From an uncultured cyanobacterium (GTDB taxonomy: Bacteria > Cyanobacteriota > Cyanobacteriia > PCC-6307 > Cyanobiaceae): a stretch of DNA of 64,000 nt. Under the pieces are notes generated by a model, which did not search any database, was not told where the DNA came from, and saw nothing but the letters and a program-made list of their open reading frames with translations. The stretch lies in the NCBI GenBank assembly GCA_903935205.1, contig CAIZQU010000086.1, forward strand, positions 55,995-119,994, in the 5' to 3' direction. The position numbers and the translations under genes are program-made. This document shows, piece by piece, positions 19,184 through 28,514 of the stretch (positions within the stretch are counted from its first letter, which is position 1; every line of letters starts with the position of its first letter).

Positions 19184-20890
19184 GTGCTCCGCCTCAGCGA
19201 ACTGAAGCTACCCCTCGATCACAGCCAGTCCGATCTGGAGGAGGCCATCTGCCGGCGGCTGGCGATCAGTCGATCCCAGCTGCTCAGCCACCGCCTGGTC
19301 AAGCGCAGCGTCGATGCCCGCCGGCGCGCGGCGATTGCGCTGGTTTACAGCCTCGATCTGGAGCTCGACCTCGATGCCGCCGGCCTGCGTCGCCTGCAGC
19401 GGCGCTTCGGCGACGATCCCCACCTGCGCCCGACACCGGACAGCCGCTATCGGTTGGTGACTCAATGCAGCGCGCCGGTCCCCGGGCCGAGGCCGGTGGT
19501 GGTGGGTGCCGGACCCTGCGGCTACTTCGCTGCCCTGTTGCTGGCCCAGATGGGGCTGCGACCACTGCTGCTGGAGCGAGGCCAACCGGTGAAGCGCCGC
19601 ACCGCCGACACCTTCGGTTTCTGGAGCGGGCGCCTGCCGTTCAACCCGGAATCCAATGCCCAGTTCGGTGAGGGCGGGGCGGGGACATTTTCCGATGGCA
19701 AGCTATACAGCCAGGTCAGCGAATCGGAAGCCCTGATCCGGAAGGTGCTCGAGGAGCTCGTGGCGGCCGGCGCGTTACCGGAAATCCTGACCGCCCACCG
19801 ACCCCATATCGGCACATTCAAACTCGCGACCGTCGTGCGCGGCCTGCGGGCCCGGATCACGGCCCTGGGGGGTGAGGTGCGGTTCGGGGCGAAGCTGACA
19901 GGACTGGATCTCGATCCCGATAGCCGGGCTGTGCGGGGGGTATGGCTGGCCGATGGTTCCAGGTTGGCCACGAATCGGGTGGTGCTGGCTCTAGGCCACA
20001 GCGCTCGGGACAGTTTCGCCATGCTTCGGGATCAGGGAGTGGCGATGGAGCCCAAACCCTTCGCCATCGGTCTGAGAGTTGAACATCCTCAGGCCTTGAT
20101 CGATCGGGCCCGCTGGGGCGCGGCTGCGGGCCATCCCCGATTGGGGGCGGCTGAATACAAGCTGGTGCACCACAGCCGCTGCGGCCGCAGTGCCTGGAGT
20201 TTCTGCATGTGTCCCGGTGGGCTGGTGGTGGGAGCCACGTCGGAAGCCGATGCTGTAGTGACCAACGGCATGAGCCAGCACTCCCGCAACGAGCGCAACG
20301 CCAACAGCGCCCTGGTGGTGAATGTGGAGGCGTCCGATCTGGTCGGTTGGGGGGAAGGTCCGGATGATCCCCTCGCCGGGGTGGCCTTCCAACGCCACTG
20401 GGAACGGAAGGCTTTCCAGGCTGGTGGTGGCGATTACAGCGCCCCGGCTCAGTGGCTAGGGGATTTCCTGGCGGGTCGCTCCAGTGCCGGCTCGCCGCCG
20501 CCACCAGGGGCGGTGGCAGGCTCGATCCGGCCAGGGCTGCGCCTCACTGATTTGCGAGAGTGTCTGCCGTCATGGGTGGCGGAGACGCTGCGGGAAGCGC
20601 TGCCATCCTTTGCGCGAACCATCCCGGGATTTTGCGATCCCGGCGTTCTGCTGACGGGGGTTGAAACCCGCACCTCCTCACCGGTGCGGATCAAGCGACA
20701 GCGCGAAAGTCTGGAGAGCCCAAATACACCTGGGCTACATCCGGCCGGCGAAGGTGGAGGCTATGCCGGTGGCATCCTTTCCGCTGCGATCGACGGCATC
20801 CGGGTGGCGGAGGCCGTGGCGATGGCGATCAAACCTCCTCTTCCTCTGAACCCAGCGGCACCAGGCGAATCTGCTTGCGACCGAGCTTGA
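19184..20890 (+). CDS. FAD-dependent oxidoreductase (uncharacterised dehydrogenase family)
   Basis: 568 residues from GTG 19184. The first roughly 90 residues form a small basic domain (SRSQLLSHRLVKRSVDAR), then the FAD Rossmann motif VVVGAGPCGYFAALLLAQMG begins near residue 105. Downstream are GGAGTFSDGKLYS, the VLALGHSARDSF motif and a C-terminal GGYAGGI flavin contact. This domain order is typical of a conserved bacterial family annotated only as FAD-dependent protein/dehydrogenase; the substrate is not known. The last 62 bases overlap, tail to tail, the AbrB-family gene on the other strand, so the C-terminal codons of both genes are co-constrained. Confidence 0.85.
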   Translation: MLRLSELKLPLDHSQSDLEEAICRRLAISRSQLLSHRLVKRSVDARRRAAIALVYSLDLELDLDAAGLRRLQRRFGDDPHLRPTPDSRYRLVTQCSAPVPGPRPVVVGAGPCGYFAALLLAQMGLRPLLLERGQPVKRRTADTFGFWSGRLPFNPESNAQFGEGGAGTFSDGKLYSQVSESEALIRKVLEELVAAGALPEILTAHRPHIGTFKLATVVRGLRARITALGGEVRFGAKLTGLDLDPDSRAVRGVWLADGSRLATNRVVLALGHSARDSFAMLRDQGVAMEPKPFAIGLRVEHPQALIDRARWGAAAGHPRLGAAEYKLVHHSRCGRSAWSFCMCPGGLVVGATSEADAVVTNGMSQHSRNERNANSALVVNVEASDLVGWGEGPDDPLAGVAFQRHWERKAFQAGGGDYSAPAQWLGDFLAGRSSAGSPPPPGAVAGSIRPGLRLTDLRECLPSWVAETLREALPSFARTIPGFCDPGVLLTGVETRTSSPVRIKRQRESLESPNTPGLHPAGEGGGYAGGILSAAIDGIRVAEAVAMAIKPPLPLNPAAPGESACDRA

Positions 20891-21191
20891 TCACGAATTC
20901 ATCGCCGGGCTTGAGATCCAGCAGAGCCGTGTAGGCCTTGCCGACCATCAGGTTGCCATTGAACTGGACCTTGGTGCAGAAGCTGAGTTTGCGTCCGGCT
21001 TTGCCGGCCTTTGGGGCGGCCCCGAAGTCGACCCCTTTGGCGTTGAGCAGGGATTCGTAGAAGGCTGTGAAATTGAGACGCTCGCTGCCGTCCTTCTTGG
21101 TGGAGACGTAGCCGCAGGCCCGAACCAGTTCGGACTTGCTGACGTCACCCAGCTCTTTGACCTTGGCGAGGAGTTCGGCTCCGGTGAGCAT
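20829..21191 (-). CDS. AbrB-family transcriptional regulator (cyAbrB type)
   Basis: 120 residues. The N-terminal two-thirds is helical (LTGAELLAKVKELGDVSKSELVRACGY, then LNFTAFYESLLNAKG), and the DNA-binding AbrB beta-hairpin is C-terminal (VQFNGNLMVGKAYTALLDL then FVIKLGRKQIRLVPLG), the reverse of Bacillus AbrB. This is the cyanobacterium-specific cyAbrB arrangement. In Synechocystis cyAbrB proteins control carbon and nitrogen genes including inorganic-carbon uptake genes, which is relevant given the CCM genes in this window, though the target set here is inference. The acidic tail (EEEE) lies in the overlap with the convergent oxidoreductase. A CATTAT-like -10 is seen just upstream. Confidence 0.9.
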   Translation of the reverse strand: MLTGAELLAKVKELGDVSKSELVRACGYVSTKKDGSERLNFTAFYESLLNAKGVDFGAAPKAGKAGRKLSFCTKVQFNGNLMVGKAYTALLDLKPGDEFVIKLGRKQIRLVPLGSEEEEV

Positions 21192-21513
21192 GGTTGTGAA
21201 CTTGCAACTCCTGCATAATGTCGCAAAAGCGCCCCATCCGCAACCCCGCCAGCTTCATCAAGACGGCGAATCTGAGTCTCAAGCCTCTATGCGCCAACCA
21301 TGACGATCCGGCCAGCGCTTTGCCCAGCAGCAGCGTCTTTGCGTTGTGGATCCAGGTGCCTGAATCACCAGCGTCCCCCAAGCCTGCCTAGGCCATTCCT
21401 GGTCAGGGTTGGAAAAACTCGTCCACCCTCTTCCAGCCCATCCCTTGTCTCCTCTGGCCAGCAGGCACATGCGGATCATTCTCAGGCGATCCCAGTCGCC
21501 CCTGCATGCGCTC
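21192..21513. other. Intergenic stretch with abrB promoter region and a doubtful small ORF
   Basis: Contains the leftward promoter region of the cyAbrB gene. A divergent 57-codon frame at 21218-21391 on the plus strand (ATG to TAG, beginning MSQKRPIRNPASF) is visible but has no recognised family and no good ribosome-binding site. The remainder (21392-21513) is Pro/Ser-coding-like noise downstream of pgeF. No hairpin or RNA gene was recognised. Confidence 0.4.
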
Positions 21514-22323
21514 TCAGCCCTGGGCCACGATGCCGCTCCACTGCACGGCCTTGACCCGGTCACGGCGCCAGGAGTGAAATAGCAGAGGGTTCGATGCGGT
21601 GCAGAGAGGGCAGACGGCGATCCGGTCGCTTGCAATGCCCTCAGCCTGCAGTTGCAGCCGGGTGGCGGCACGGATGTCGAGACGATCCCTCTGGGGATTC
21701 GGGTCAGGCTGGAGGGCACCACAGCCGCGTAAGTCCTCCAGGGCTCGCTTCTCGTCCACGGGGAGATCGCGCAGCGCCAGCGCAACCGCCAGGCTCACCT
21801 CCCGTTCCACCTGATAAGCCTCAGCGGAAATCGCCGGCCCGAGGGCCACCAGCAGCTGGTCGCGTCGGCTGCCCGCCTGCTCCAGCAGGGCGATCGCCTG
21901 CGGCAGGATTCTCCCGGCCACCCCCCGCCAGCCGGCGTGGCAGGCCGCCACCCGACCGCTGATGGGGTCCGCGAGCAGCACCGGCGTGCAGTCGGCTCCA
22001 CACACCCAGACGCTCTGGCCACCCTTCTCGCTCACCAGTCCATCCGCCTCGGGCCAGGGCTCTCTCTGGGCGCGGCCGGCCGGCAACACGATGGCGCTAT
22101 GGATCTGGCGCGGACGATGGACGCTGATCCCGGCGCTGAGATGGGCGGCCAGTTCTTCGGGGCCTCGACCCTGCCACTGGCGTGTGAAGAAGCCGTGCTC
22201 GAAGTCACCCAGCAGATCGGCCTGCAGATACAGACCTCCGTAGGTACCCACCCAGCTCCAACCCTCCAGCGTGTTGAAGCCGGCATCGGGCCGATCAAAA
22301 GGGGGCTCGAGGGCCTCAGCCAT
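21514..22323 (-). CDS. pgeF: Purine nucleoside phosphorylase/polyphenol-oxidase-fold protein (PgeF/LACC1 family)
   Basis: 269 residues from ATG 22323. The multicopper-fold family signatures are present in order: RQIHSA with the first His, then VCGADCTPVLLADP with the active-site Cys, and ACHAGWRGVAGRI with the second His, which together make the zinc site. The C-terminus has the RDRLDIRAAT and CPLCTASNPLLFHSWRRD motifs. Family members were called laccases but E. coli and human relatives act on purine nucleosides or on mis-incorporated amino acids in peptidoglycan precursors. It follows the Tab2 gene by 32 bases on the same strand. Confidence 0.9.
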   Translation of the reverse strand: MAEALEPPFDRPDAGFNTLEGWSWVGTYGGLYLQADLLGDFEHGFFTRQWQGRGPEELAAHLSAGISVHRPRQIHSAIVLPAGRAQREPWPEADGLVSEKGGQSVWVCGADCTPVLLADPISGRVAACHAGWRGVAGRILPQAIALLEQAGSRRDQLLVALGPAISAEAYQVEREVSLAVALALRDLPVDEKRALEDLRGCGALQPDPNPQRDRLDIRAATRLQLQAEGIASDRIAVCPLCTASNPLLFHSWRRDRVKAVQWSGIVAQG

Positions 22324-22355
22324 GGGCGTTCTGGCCGGTCGGAAATGCCCAGGAC

Positions 22356-23261
22356 TCAGACATCGGGGAGGTCCCGCAGCAACCAGAATCCTTCCAATCT
22401 GGCGGCGCTGGGTTCGCTCTGAACCGCCAGAAACTGCAGTCCCGCCCCCTGTTCTCGCGCCAGGGCCAGGGCAGCGGCGGCAGCGTCCCGTTCCTGGACG
22501 GGCAGGTCGGTCAGCAACCAGCGGTCCTCCAGACCGGCTTCGAGCACCAGGCGGTTGCCATCAAGTTCGAGCCGCACCGGCTCCAAGCCAGCCAGCCAGC
22601 CGGCGATCGCCAGGGGGCGGCTTCGGCTGAACAGCCGGATGCCGGGAATGGGTGTGGTCGGGTCGAGGCCGTCCGGGAGACAGAGCAGACCGGCGAAGCC
22701 CAGATCCCATTCCGAAGCCTCCGCCAGGGCGCCAAGGGGCAGGGTGGCCCAGGCCCAGCGATCGCCTCGGGCAACCTCCGGCAGGGGGACCGGTACCGGC
22801 CGGATCGGGCTCGGGGGTGGAGCCAGGGGCCCGGCCATATAACCCGCCTCCGCCGGGTAGACCTGGGACTGGCGCTCCAGCAGCCAGGTGATCAGGCTGT
22901 AACAGCGGCGACTGGCCACCAGCTCCAGGCCGACACCTTCGGCGGCGCGTTGGACCATGGTTCGCATCGATGCCCGCCAGCAGCGAACCCGCCGGGGGCG
23001 TGGCAGACCTCGCGATGCCGCTTCGGCCAGGGCTTCCTCGATCGCTTCGCGCAGCCAGATCGAATTGACCGTACCGGCGGAGCAGGGCCGAAGCCAGCGG
23101 AATGGCTCGCCGGAACCGGAGGCCGCGGCGGCATCCGGCGTGGCGCAGATCAGCAGTTCCCAGCGCTTGCGGCCATCGGCATCGAGCACGGGACGTGAGT
23201 AGTAGTCCAGCTCCCAGTCGGGAGCAACCTCAAGGGTGGGGCCAGGGGCGATGGGGCTCAT
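22356..23261 (-). CDS. Tab2/Atab2-like RNA-binding protein
   Basis: 301 residues. It begins with the family's WELDYYSRPVLDADGRKRWELLIC motif (landmarks WELDYYSRP and KRWELLIC), has RWLRPCSAGTVNSIWLREA and RCWRASMRTMVQRAAEG in the middle, and ends WLLRDLPD. In Chlamydomonas and Arabidopsis, Tab2/ATAB2 is needed for translation of photosystem I and II subunits (psaB mRNA binding); cyanobacterial homologues are presumed RNA-binding photosystem-biogenesis factors. The start overlaps the S1-like gene end by four bases, so the two RNA-binding proteins are probably coupled. Confidence 0.9.
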   Translation of the reverse strand: MSPIAPGPTLEVAPDWELDYYSRPVLDADGRKRWELLICATPDAAAASGSGEPFRWLRPCSAGTVNSIWLREAIEEALAEAASRGLPRPRRVRCWRASMRTMVQRAAEGVGLELVASRRCYSLITWLLERQSQVYPAEAGYMAGPLAPPPSPIRPVPVPLPEVARGDRWAWATLPLGALAEASEWDLGFAGLLCLPDGLDPTTPIPGIRLFSRSRPLAIAGWLAGLEPVRLELDGNRLVLEAGLEDRWLLTDLPVQERDAAAAALALAREQGAGLQFLAVQSEPSAARLEGFWLLRDLPDV

Positions 23262-24616
23262 CCCGCCGACTGCTCCTGCTGGCGCAGGACGGATCTGGCT
23301 CGATTGGCCCGGTCCACAGCCTCATTCATCACCGTGTCCTTGGCGATCAGCAATTCTCCTGGCTGGCCCTCGAGCAGGGCTGTGTTCAGGGCGATCCGAC
23401 CGCGACCGGGATCGAGTTCGGTGATCAGAGCCTTCACCCGTTCGCCGGGTTGGAAAACCTCGCGCAGATCCCGCAGAACGGCGCCACTGATGGCGCTGTG
23501 GTGGAGCAAGCCGCTGATGCCACCCAGATCGATGAAGAATCCGTAGGGCTTGAGGGCGGCCACCTGTCCCTCGACCAACTGGCCCACTTCAAGCTCGGCG
23601 AAGCGGGCGGCGGTGGTGGCCCGGCGCTCGGAGAGCACGAGCTTGCGGGTCTCTGGATTGACCTCAAGAAACGTGACACCGATAGTCCGACCGACCAGGG
23701 CCTCGTGGTTTTCACCGTCCTGGAGCTGGGAGCGGGGGATGAAGCCCCGCAGTCCCTCGAGATCGCAGGTCACGCCGCCCCGGTTGAAACCGTTGATCAG
23801 CACCTGCACCACCTTGCCCTCCTTCTCCAGCTGGCGCACTTTGTCCCAGCTCTGGCGAAGGGCCAGGGCGCGGGCGCTGACGGTGACCATGCCATCGGCG
23901 TTCTGCTCGCGGGTGACCAGCACCTGCACCGGCAGACCGCGGGGGAAGCGCTCCTTGAGGTTGGTCATCACCCCGAGGCCCGCCTCCTTTTTGGGCATGA
24001 AGCCGGGGGCTTTGCCACCGATATCCACATAAACCCCATCGCTCTCGACCCCGACGACGGTGCCGGTCAGCACCTCGCCGGTGGTGCCCACCGGTTCGTT
24101 CTGGTCGAGGGCGGCGAGGAAGGCCTCCTCATCGAAATCGAAATCGTCGACGCTGCGGGTCGGTGTTGCGGACCTGGCCGGCGACGTTCCGGTGCCGTCC
24201 TGGGTGGCCGCGGCCGGGGATGCGCTTCTGCTGCCGGCACCCTTGCCGGGTCGCCCCCGGCCTGGCTCGGGCCCCAGCAGGTCGGCCATGGTCAGCCCCT
24301 CGAGCTCGGAGAGATCGAAGCGGTCCTCGTCGTTTGCGGAACGCACGGGGGCTGGAGCCGGAGCGGAGACGGCCGGCGCATCGGGGGCCTGGGGGGCCTG
24401 GCCTGGGGCGGCCGCTGGCCTGGCCGGCGCAGCCGGTGGAGCGGTGGCTGCTGCTGGCTGGGGAGCCTCGGCGGCTGCTTCGGGCTGGGCCGCCGGCCCC
24501 TCCTTGCGGATCAGCATCACCTGGGGCGGCCTGCGCGGCGGCGCCGCCGCCGCTGCGGTGGGCCGCTGAGCGGGCGGCCGGGGTTGACGCGGCGCTGGAT
24601 TGCCGGATCCGGCCAT
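23258..24616 (-). CDS. S1-domain RNA-binding protein (ribosomal protein S1-like)
   Basis: About 452 residues from ATG 24616. The first roughly 165 residues are Ala/Pro-rich and probably disordered, with a short acidic conserved patch (DFDFDEEAFLAALD) before three S1 OB-fold repeats: around 170-245 (VLTGTVVGVESDGVYVDIGG), 258-325 (GFNRGGVTCDLEGLRGFIP) and 338-410 (VEGQVAALKPYGFFIDLGG). Three S1 repeats match cyanobacterial S1 proteins, of which there are normally two paralogues; the long Ala/Pro leader points to the second, S1-B/Nbp1-like, form, so this is likely not the essential ribosomal S1. Role in mRNA recruitment is inferred. Divergent from the creatininase gene. Confidence 0.88.
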   Translation of the reverse strand: MAGSGNPAPRQPRPPAQRPTAAAAAPPRRPPQVMLIRKEGPAAQPEAAAEAPQPAAATAPPAAPARPAAAPGQAPQAPDAPAVSAPAPAPVRSANDEDRFDLSELEGLTMADLLGPEPGRGRPGKGAGSRSASPAAATQDGTGTSPARSATPTRSVDDFDFDEEAFLAALDQNEPVGTTGEVLTGTVVGVESDGVYVDIGGKAPGFMPKKEAGLGVMTNLKERFPRGLPVQVLVTREQNADGMVTVSARALALRQSWDKVRQLEKEGKVVQVLINGFNRGGVTCDLEGLRGFIPRSQLQDGENHEALVGRTIGVTFLEVNPETRKLVLSERRATTAARFAELEVGQLVEGQVAALKPYGFFIDLGGISGLLHHSAISGAVLRDLREVFQPGERVKALITELDPGRGRIALNTALLEGQPGELLIAKDTVMNEAVDRANRARSVLRQQEQSAG

Positions 24617-24689
24617 GGGCGAGTTCGGGAGTTCTGCGAGTTCACACTGTAAAGACCTCTCCAGAACCGACCTCGGTTCACCGCGCACG

Positions 24690-25502
24690 ATGCCCCAGCT
24701 CCCCCAGTCCTCAGCCCGGGAGCTTGCCCGGCTGCGTTGGCCGGAACTGGCGCGCCAGGCGGCCCGACCCGGCAGCACGGTGATCTGGCCGTTCGGGGCG
24801 ATCGAGCAGCACGGTCCCCATCTGCCCCTGGCCACCGACGCCCTGTTCGCCGAGCGGATCTGCAGCGCGGTGCTGGAGCGTCTGGACCCAGAGCTGCCGA
24901 TCTGGCGGCTTCCGATCCAATCGATCGGCTTCTCGCCGGAGCACCGTGGCTTCGCCGGCACCCTCAGCCTGCCGGCATCGACGCTGTTGGCCGTGGTGGA
25001 GGCGGTGGGTCGTGAGCTGGCTGCCGCCGGATTCCAGCGGCTGATTCTGTTCAACGCCCATGGCGGCCAGATTGCGCTGCTCGAGGTCGCCGCCCGCAGC
25101 CTGCACGCCCAGTGCCCTGCTCTTGCGGTGCTGCCCTGTTTCCTCTGGCGTGGTCCGGAGGGGATCGGTTCCCTGATACCGGAGCCGGAGCGTAGCGATG
25201 GCCTCCATGCGGGCCTGGCGGAGACCAGCCTGATGCTCCATCTCGAGCCTGGCCTGGTGGGACCGGAGCGTCAGCCCGATGGTGTCGTCAGCCCGCCCCC
25301 GCCTCAGGGATGGGGCCTAGAGGGGGAGGCCCCGACCGCCTGGCTGACGCGGGAGTTGAGTGATACGGGCGTGATCGGCGATCCGCGCGGGGCCGACTCC
25401 AGCTTGGGGGAGGCGCTGTTCGAACGGTTGGTGGAGGGCTGGCGGCGGCGGCTCGATGCTTTGCTGCGCAGCGACTGGCCGCCCCGTCTACCGCCGGCTT
25501 GA
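24690..25502 (+). CDS. Creatininase family amidohydrolase
   Basis: 270 residues from ATG 24690. It has the family's FGAIEQHGPHLPLATDALFAE metal-binding motif (E-x-H and D ligands), LILFNAHGGQ with another His, and the DGLHAGLAETSLMLHLEP motif supplying the last ligands. Members hydrolyse cyclic amides (creatininase, the FAPy deformylase ArfB, mycofactocin protein); no local context pins down the substrate. ATG 24690 is preferred over an upstream in-frame start because homologues begin close to the LRWPEL segment. It ends 44 bases before ado. Confidence 0.9.
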   Translation: MPQLPQSSARELARLRWPELARQAARPGSTVIWPFGAIEQHGPHLPLATDALFAERICSAVLERLDPELPIWRLPIQSIGFSPEHRGFAGTLSLPASTLLAVVEAVGRELAAAGFQRLILFNAHGGQIALLEVAARSLHAQCPALAVLPCFLWRGPEGIGSLIPEPERSDGLHAGLAETSLMLHLEPGLVGPERQPDGVVSPPPPQGWGLEGEAPTAWLTRELSDTGVIGDPRGADSSLGEALFERLVEGWRRRLDALLRSDWPPRLPPA

Positions 25503-25546
25503 CCCGAGTTGACTAAAGTCGTCGGGCTCCGTGTCTTGCGGCCCCC

Positions 25547-26266
25547 ATGCCGACGCTCGAATCGACCCAGGCCGACCTGAACCAGGAACCGGAGGGTCTG
25601 CCCGATTTCAGCAGTGAGGCCTACAAGGATGCCTACAGCCGCATCAACGCGATTGTGATCGAGGGTGAGCAGGAAGCCCACGACAATTACATCGCGATCG
25701 GCACTCTCCTCCCCGACCAGGCTGAGGAGCTTGCTCGGCTGGCGCGGATGGAGCTGAAGCACATGAAAGGCTTCACCGCATGTGGCGCCAACCTCGGCGT
25801 GAGCGCTGACATGGACTTCGCCCGCGAATTCTTTTCGCCCTTGCGCAACAACTTTCAAGCAGCCCTGGCTGAGGGAAAGGTGGTGACGTGTCTGCTCATC
25901 CAGGCTCTTTTGATCGAGGCTTTCGCGATCGCTGCTTATCATATTTACATTCCTGTTGCCGATCCTTTTGCTCGCAAGATCACCGAAGGTGTCGTCAAAG
26001 ATGAATACACCCATCTCAACTACGGACAGGAATGGTTGAAGGCCAATTTTGAGGCCAGTCGTGCCGAACTCGAAGAAGCCAACCGCGTTAATCTTCCTCA
26101 CGTGCGCCGCATGTTGGAGCGGGTCGCTGCCGATGCTGCGGAGCTGCGGATGGAGAAGGAGGATCTGATCGAGGATTTCCTGATCGCTTACCAGGAGGCG
26201 CTCACCGAAATCGGTTTCAGCTCCCGCGACATTGCGCGGATGGCTGCTGCGGCCCTGATCGGCTGA
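25547..26266 (+). CDS. ado: Aldehyde deformylating oxygenase (alkane synthesis)
   Basis: 239 residues, ferritin-like all-helical di-iron enzyme. The ligand pattern is visible: Glu in [10 protein letters not shown], ExxH as ELKHMKGF, Glu in [13 protein letters not shown], and ExxH as DEYTHLNYG. It converts fatty aldehydes (Cn) to alkanes/alkenes (Cn-1) plus formate, using the product of the next gene. The length and near-identical motifs leave little doubt. The GC content is lower in the middle of the gene than in its neighbours, as is common for this conserved pair. ado-aar adjacency is a cyanobacterial hallmark; products accumulate in membranes. Confidence 0.97.
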   Translation: MPTLESTQADLNQEPEGLPDFSSEAYKDAYSRINAIVIEGEQEAHDNYIAIGTLLPDQAEELARLARMELKHMKGFTACGANLGVSADMDFAREFFSPLRNNFQAALAEGKVVTCLLIQALLIEAFAIAAYHIYIPVADPFARKITEGVVKDEYTHLNYGQEWLKANFEASRAELEEANRVNLPHVRRMLERVAADAAELRMEKEDLIEDFLIAYQEALTEIGFSSRDIARMAAAALIG

Positions 26267-26366
26267 TCGATTTCGAAAGCGAGCGTCGGCCGCGAGGGGC
26301 GGGCGTGGCAGGATGTGTCGTCGGCGACAGCCGGCGCTTCAGCTTCCCGCCTATCACGAGGACCGC

Positions 26367-27431
26367 ATGTTCGGCCTGATCGGACACTCAACCAGTTTTG
26401 CGTCCGCCCGCCACCTGGCCGAGCGGCTCGGCTATCCCGAGTACGCCGCTGGTGACCTCGACATGTGGTCCAGTGCTCCCCCCCAGCTGGTCGAGCGCTT
26501 TTCAGTTGAAAGTCTCACCGGTCGCCGGATCGAAGGTGCTTACATCGATTCCGTGTTTGTACCTGAGATGTTGCGCCGTTTCAAGACGGCCAAGCGCAAG
26601 GTCCTCAACGCCATGGAGCTGGCCCAGAAAAGCGGTATCGATAGCAGTGCCCTGGGCGGTTTTACCTCGATCATCTTCGAGGACATGAATCTGCTCAAGG
26701 AGCAGCAGGTGCGTGCCACCACTCTGGAATGGGAGCGATTCACGACCGGCAACACTCACACCGCCTGGGTGATCTGCCGTCAGGTTGAGGCCAATGCTCC
26801 ACTCCTGGGCATCGATCTGGCCAAGGCCACGGTTGCGGTCGTCGGCGCCACCGGCGATATCGGTAGTGCCGTCTGTCAGTGGCTCAGCAGGCGTACTGGA
26901 GTGGCGGAGTTGCTTCTGGTGGCCCGCAAACCCCAGCCTTTGCTCGATTTACAGGCTTCCCTTGGCTGCGGCCGGATCCTGCCATTGGAGGAGGCGCTCC
27001 CCCAGGCCGATGTGGTCGTGTGGGTGGCCAGCATGCCGGAGAGCCTGAGCATCGATGTGGCGAATCTGCGCAAGCCTTGTCTGATGGTGGATGGCGGTTA
27101 TCCCAAGAATCTCGATAGCAAGGCTGCCGCCGAAGGCGTTCACGTATTGAAGGGTGGCATCGTTGAGTTCTACACCGACATCGACTGGCAAGTCGTGGCC
27201 CTCGCCGCCGATATGGCCCGTCCGCAACGCCAGATGTTTGCCTGCTTTGCAGAGGCAATGCTGCTCGATTTTGAAGAGCACCACACCAATTTCAGCTGGG
27301 GCCGGAACAACATCACCCTCGCGGCGATGGATTGGATCGGCGCCGCTTCCCTGCGCCACGGCTTCCAGGCCGTCGGTCTGGAGACCGTGGTGCACCTTTC
27401 CCGATCGACCGCGGGTCTGGCCCGCCACTGA
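26367..27431 (+). CDS. aar: Long-chain acyl-[acyl-carrier-protein] reductase
   Basis: 354 residues from ATG 26367. The N-terminal half begins [26 protein letters not shown] and contains [15 protein letters not shown], and the C-terminal half carries the NADPH Rossmann motif [16 protein letters not shown] (these are landmarks in order). The enzyme reduces acyl-ACP to fatty aldehyde through a covalent cysteine thioester, feeding Ado. It lies 100 bases after ado and is followed by accA; this gene order is conserved across alkane-producing cyanobacteria. Starting further upstream at 26313 is open but does not match homologues. Confidence 0.97.
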   Translation: MFGLIGHSTSFASARHLAERLGYPEYAAGDLDMWSSAPPQLVERFSVESLTGRRIEGAYIDSVFVPEMLRRFKTAKRKVLNAMELAQKSGIDSSALGGFTSIIFEDMNLLKEQQVRATTLEWERFTTGNTHTAWVICRQVEANAPLLGIDLAKATVAVVGATGDIGSAVCQWLSRRTGVAELLLVARKPQPLLDLQASLGCGRILPLEEALPQADVVVWVASMPESLSIDVANLRKPCLMVDGGYPKNLDSKAAAEGVHVLKGGIVEFYTDIDWQVVALAADMARPQRQMFACFAEAMLLDFEEHHTNFSWGRNNITLAAMDWIGAASLRHGFQAVGLETVVHLSRSTAGLARH

Positions 27432-27500
27432 CGATCTCCCGCCCCCTTCTGCCGATCCGAACCCATCCCAGCCTCACCTCGCCCCTCCGCCCTGTTCGCT

Positions 27501-28490
27501 ATGGCCCGCCGTGCCCTCCTCGACTTCGAGAAACCCCTGGTGGAGCTCGAGGAGCAGATCGAGCAGATCCGCCAGCTTGCCCGTGACTCCGAGGTGGATG
27601 TCAGCCAGCAGTTGCTGCAACTGGAAACCCTTGCCAGCCGTCGCCGGGAGGAGATCTTCCGCTCCCTCACCCCGGCCCAGAAGATGCAGGTGGCGCGCCA
27701 TCCGCAGCGGCCGAGCAGCCTGGACTACATCCAGCTGATCTGCGACGACTGGTTGGAGCTCCATGGCGACCGACGCGGTTCCGATGATCGGGCCCTGGTG
27801 GGGGGGATCGGTCGGATCGGCGATCAACCCGTGCTGCTTCTGGGACACCAGAAGGGGCGTGATACCAAGGAAAATGTCGCTCGCAATTTTGGTATGGCAT
27901 CCCCCGGGGGGTACCGCAAGGCGATGCGACTGATGGAGCACGCTGATCGCTTCCGTCTGCCGATCCTCAGCTTCATCGACACCCCCGGAGCCTATGCCGG
28001 CGTGCTGGCCGAGGAGCAGGGCCAGGGGGAAGCCATCGCTGTGAACCTACGCGAAATGTTCCGGTTGCGGGTGCCCATCATCGCCACGGTGATCGGCGAG
28101 GGTGGCTCCGGCGGCGCCCTCGGGATCGGGGTGGCCGATCGCCTGATGATGTTTGAGCACAGCGTTTACACAGTAGCCAGCCCGGAGGCCTGCGCCTCGA
28201 TTCTCTGGCGCGATGCCGCCAAGGCCCCGGCGGCTGCGGAGGCGCTCAAGATCACCGCGGCCGATCTGCTGCAGCTCGGGGTGATCGACGTCGTTCTCAG
28301 CGAGCCTGCCGGTGGCAACCACTGGGCCCCCCTGCAGGCAGCGGCAACCCTGAAGCAGGCCCTGGAGGACCAGCTGGCGGATCTCCTGGCCCTGCCTGAG
28401 CGGGAGCGCCTTGAGCAGCGCTACAGCAAGTACCGCCGGATGGGTCGCTTTCTGGAGGGGGCGAGCGCAGATCCCTCCAGAGTTGCTTAA
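27501..28490 (+). CDS. accA: Acetyl-CoA carboxylase carboxyltransferase subunit alpha
   Basis: 329 residues, family-typical. An N-terminal coiled region ([18 protein letters not shown]) leads to the crotonase-fold carboxyltransferase domain: [60 protein letters not shown] and [17 protein letters not shown]. With AccD it transfers the carboxyl group from biotin to acetyl-CoA to make malonyl-CoA, the first committed step of fatty-acid synthesis. Sitting directly after the alkane pair, it links precursor supply to hydrocarbon production. Confidence 0.97.
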   Translation: MARRALLDFEKPLVELEEQIEQIRQLARDSEVDVSQQLLQLETLASRRREEIFRSLTPAQKMQVARHPQRPSSLDYIQLICDDWLELHGDRRGSDDRALVGGIGRIGDQPVLLLGHQKGRDTKENVARNFGMASPGGYRKAMRLMEHADRFRLPILSFIDTPGAYAGVLAEEQGQGEAIAVNLREMFRLRVPIIATVIGEGGSGGALGIGVADRLMMFEHSVYTVASPEACASILWRDAAKAPAAAEALKITAADLLQLGVIDVVLSEPAGGNHWAPLQAAATLKQALEDQLADLLALPERERLEQRYSKYRRMGRFLEGASADPSRVA

Positions 28491-28514
28491 GGTTTATCCA
28501 TCGGCACTCTCCCT

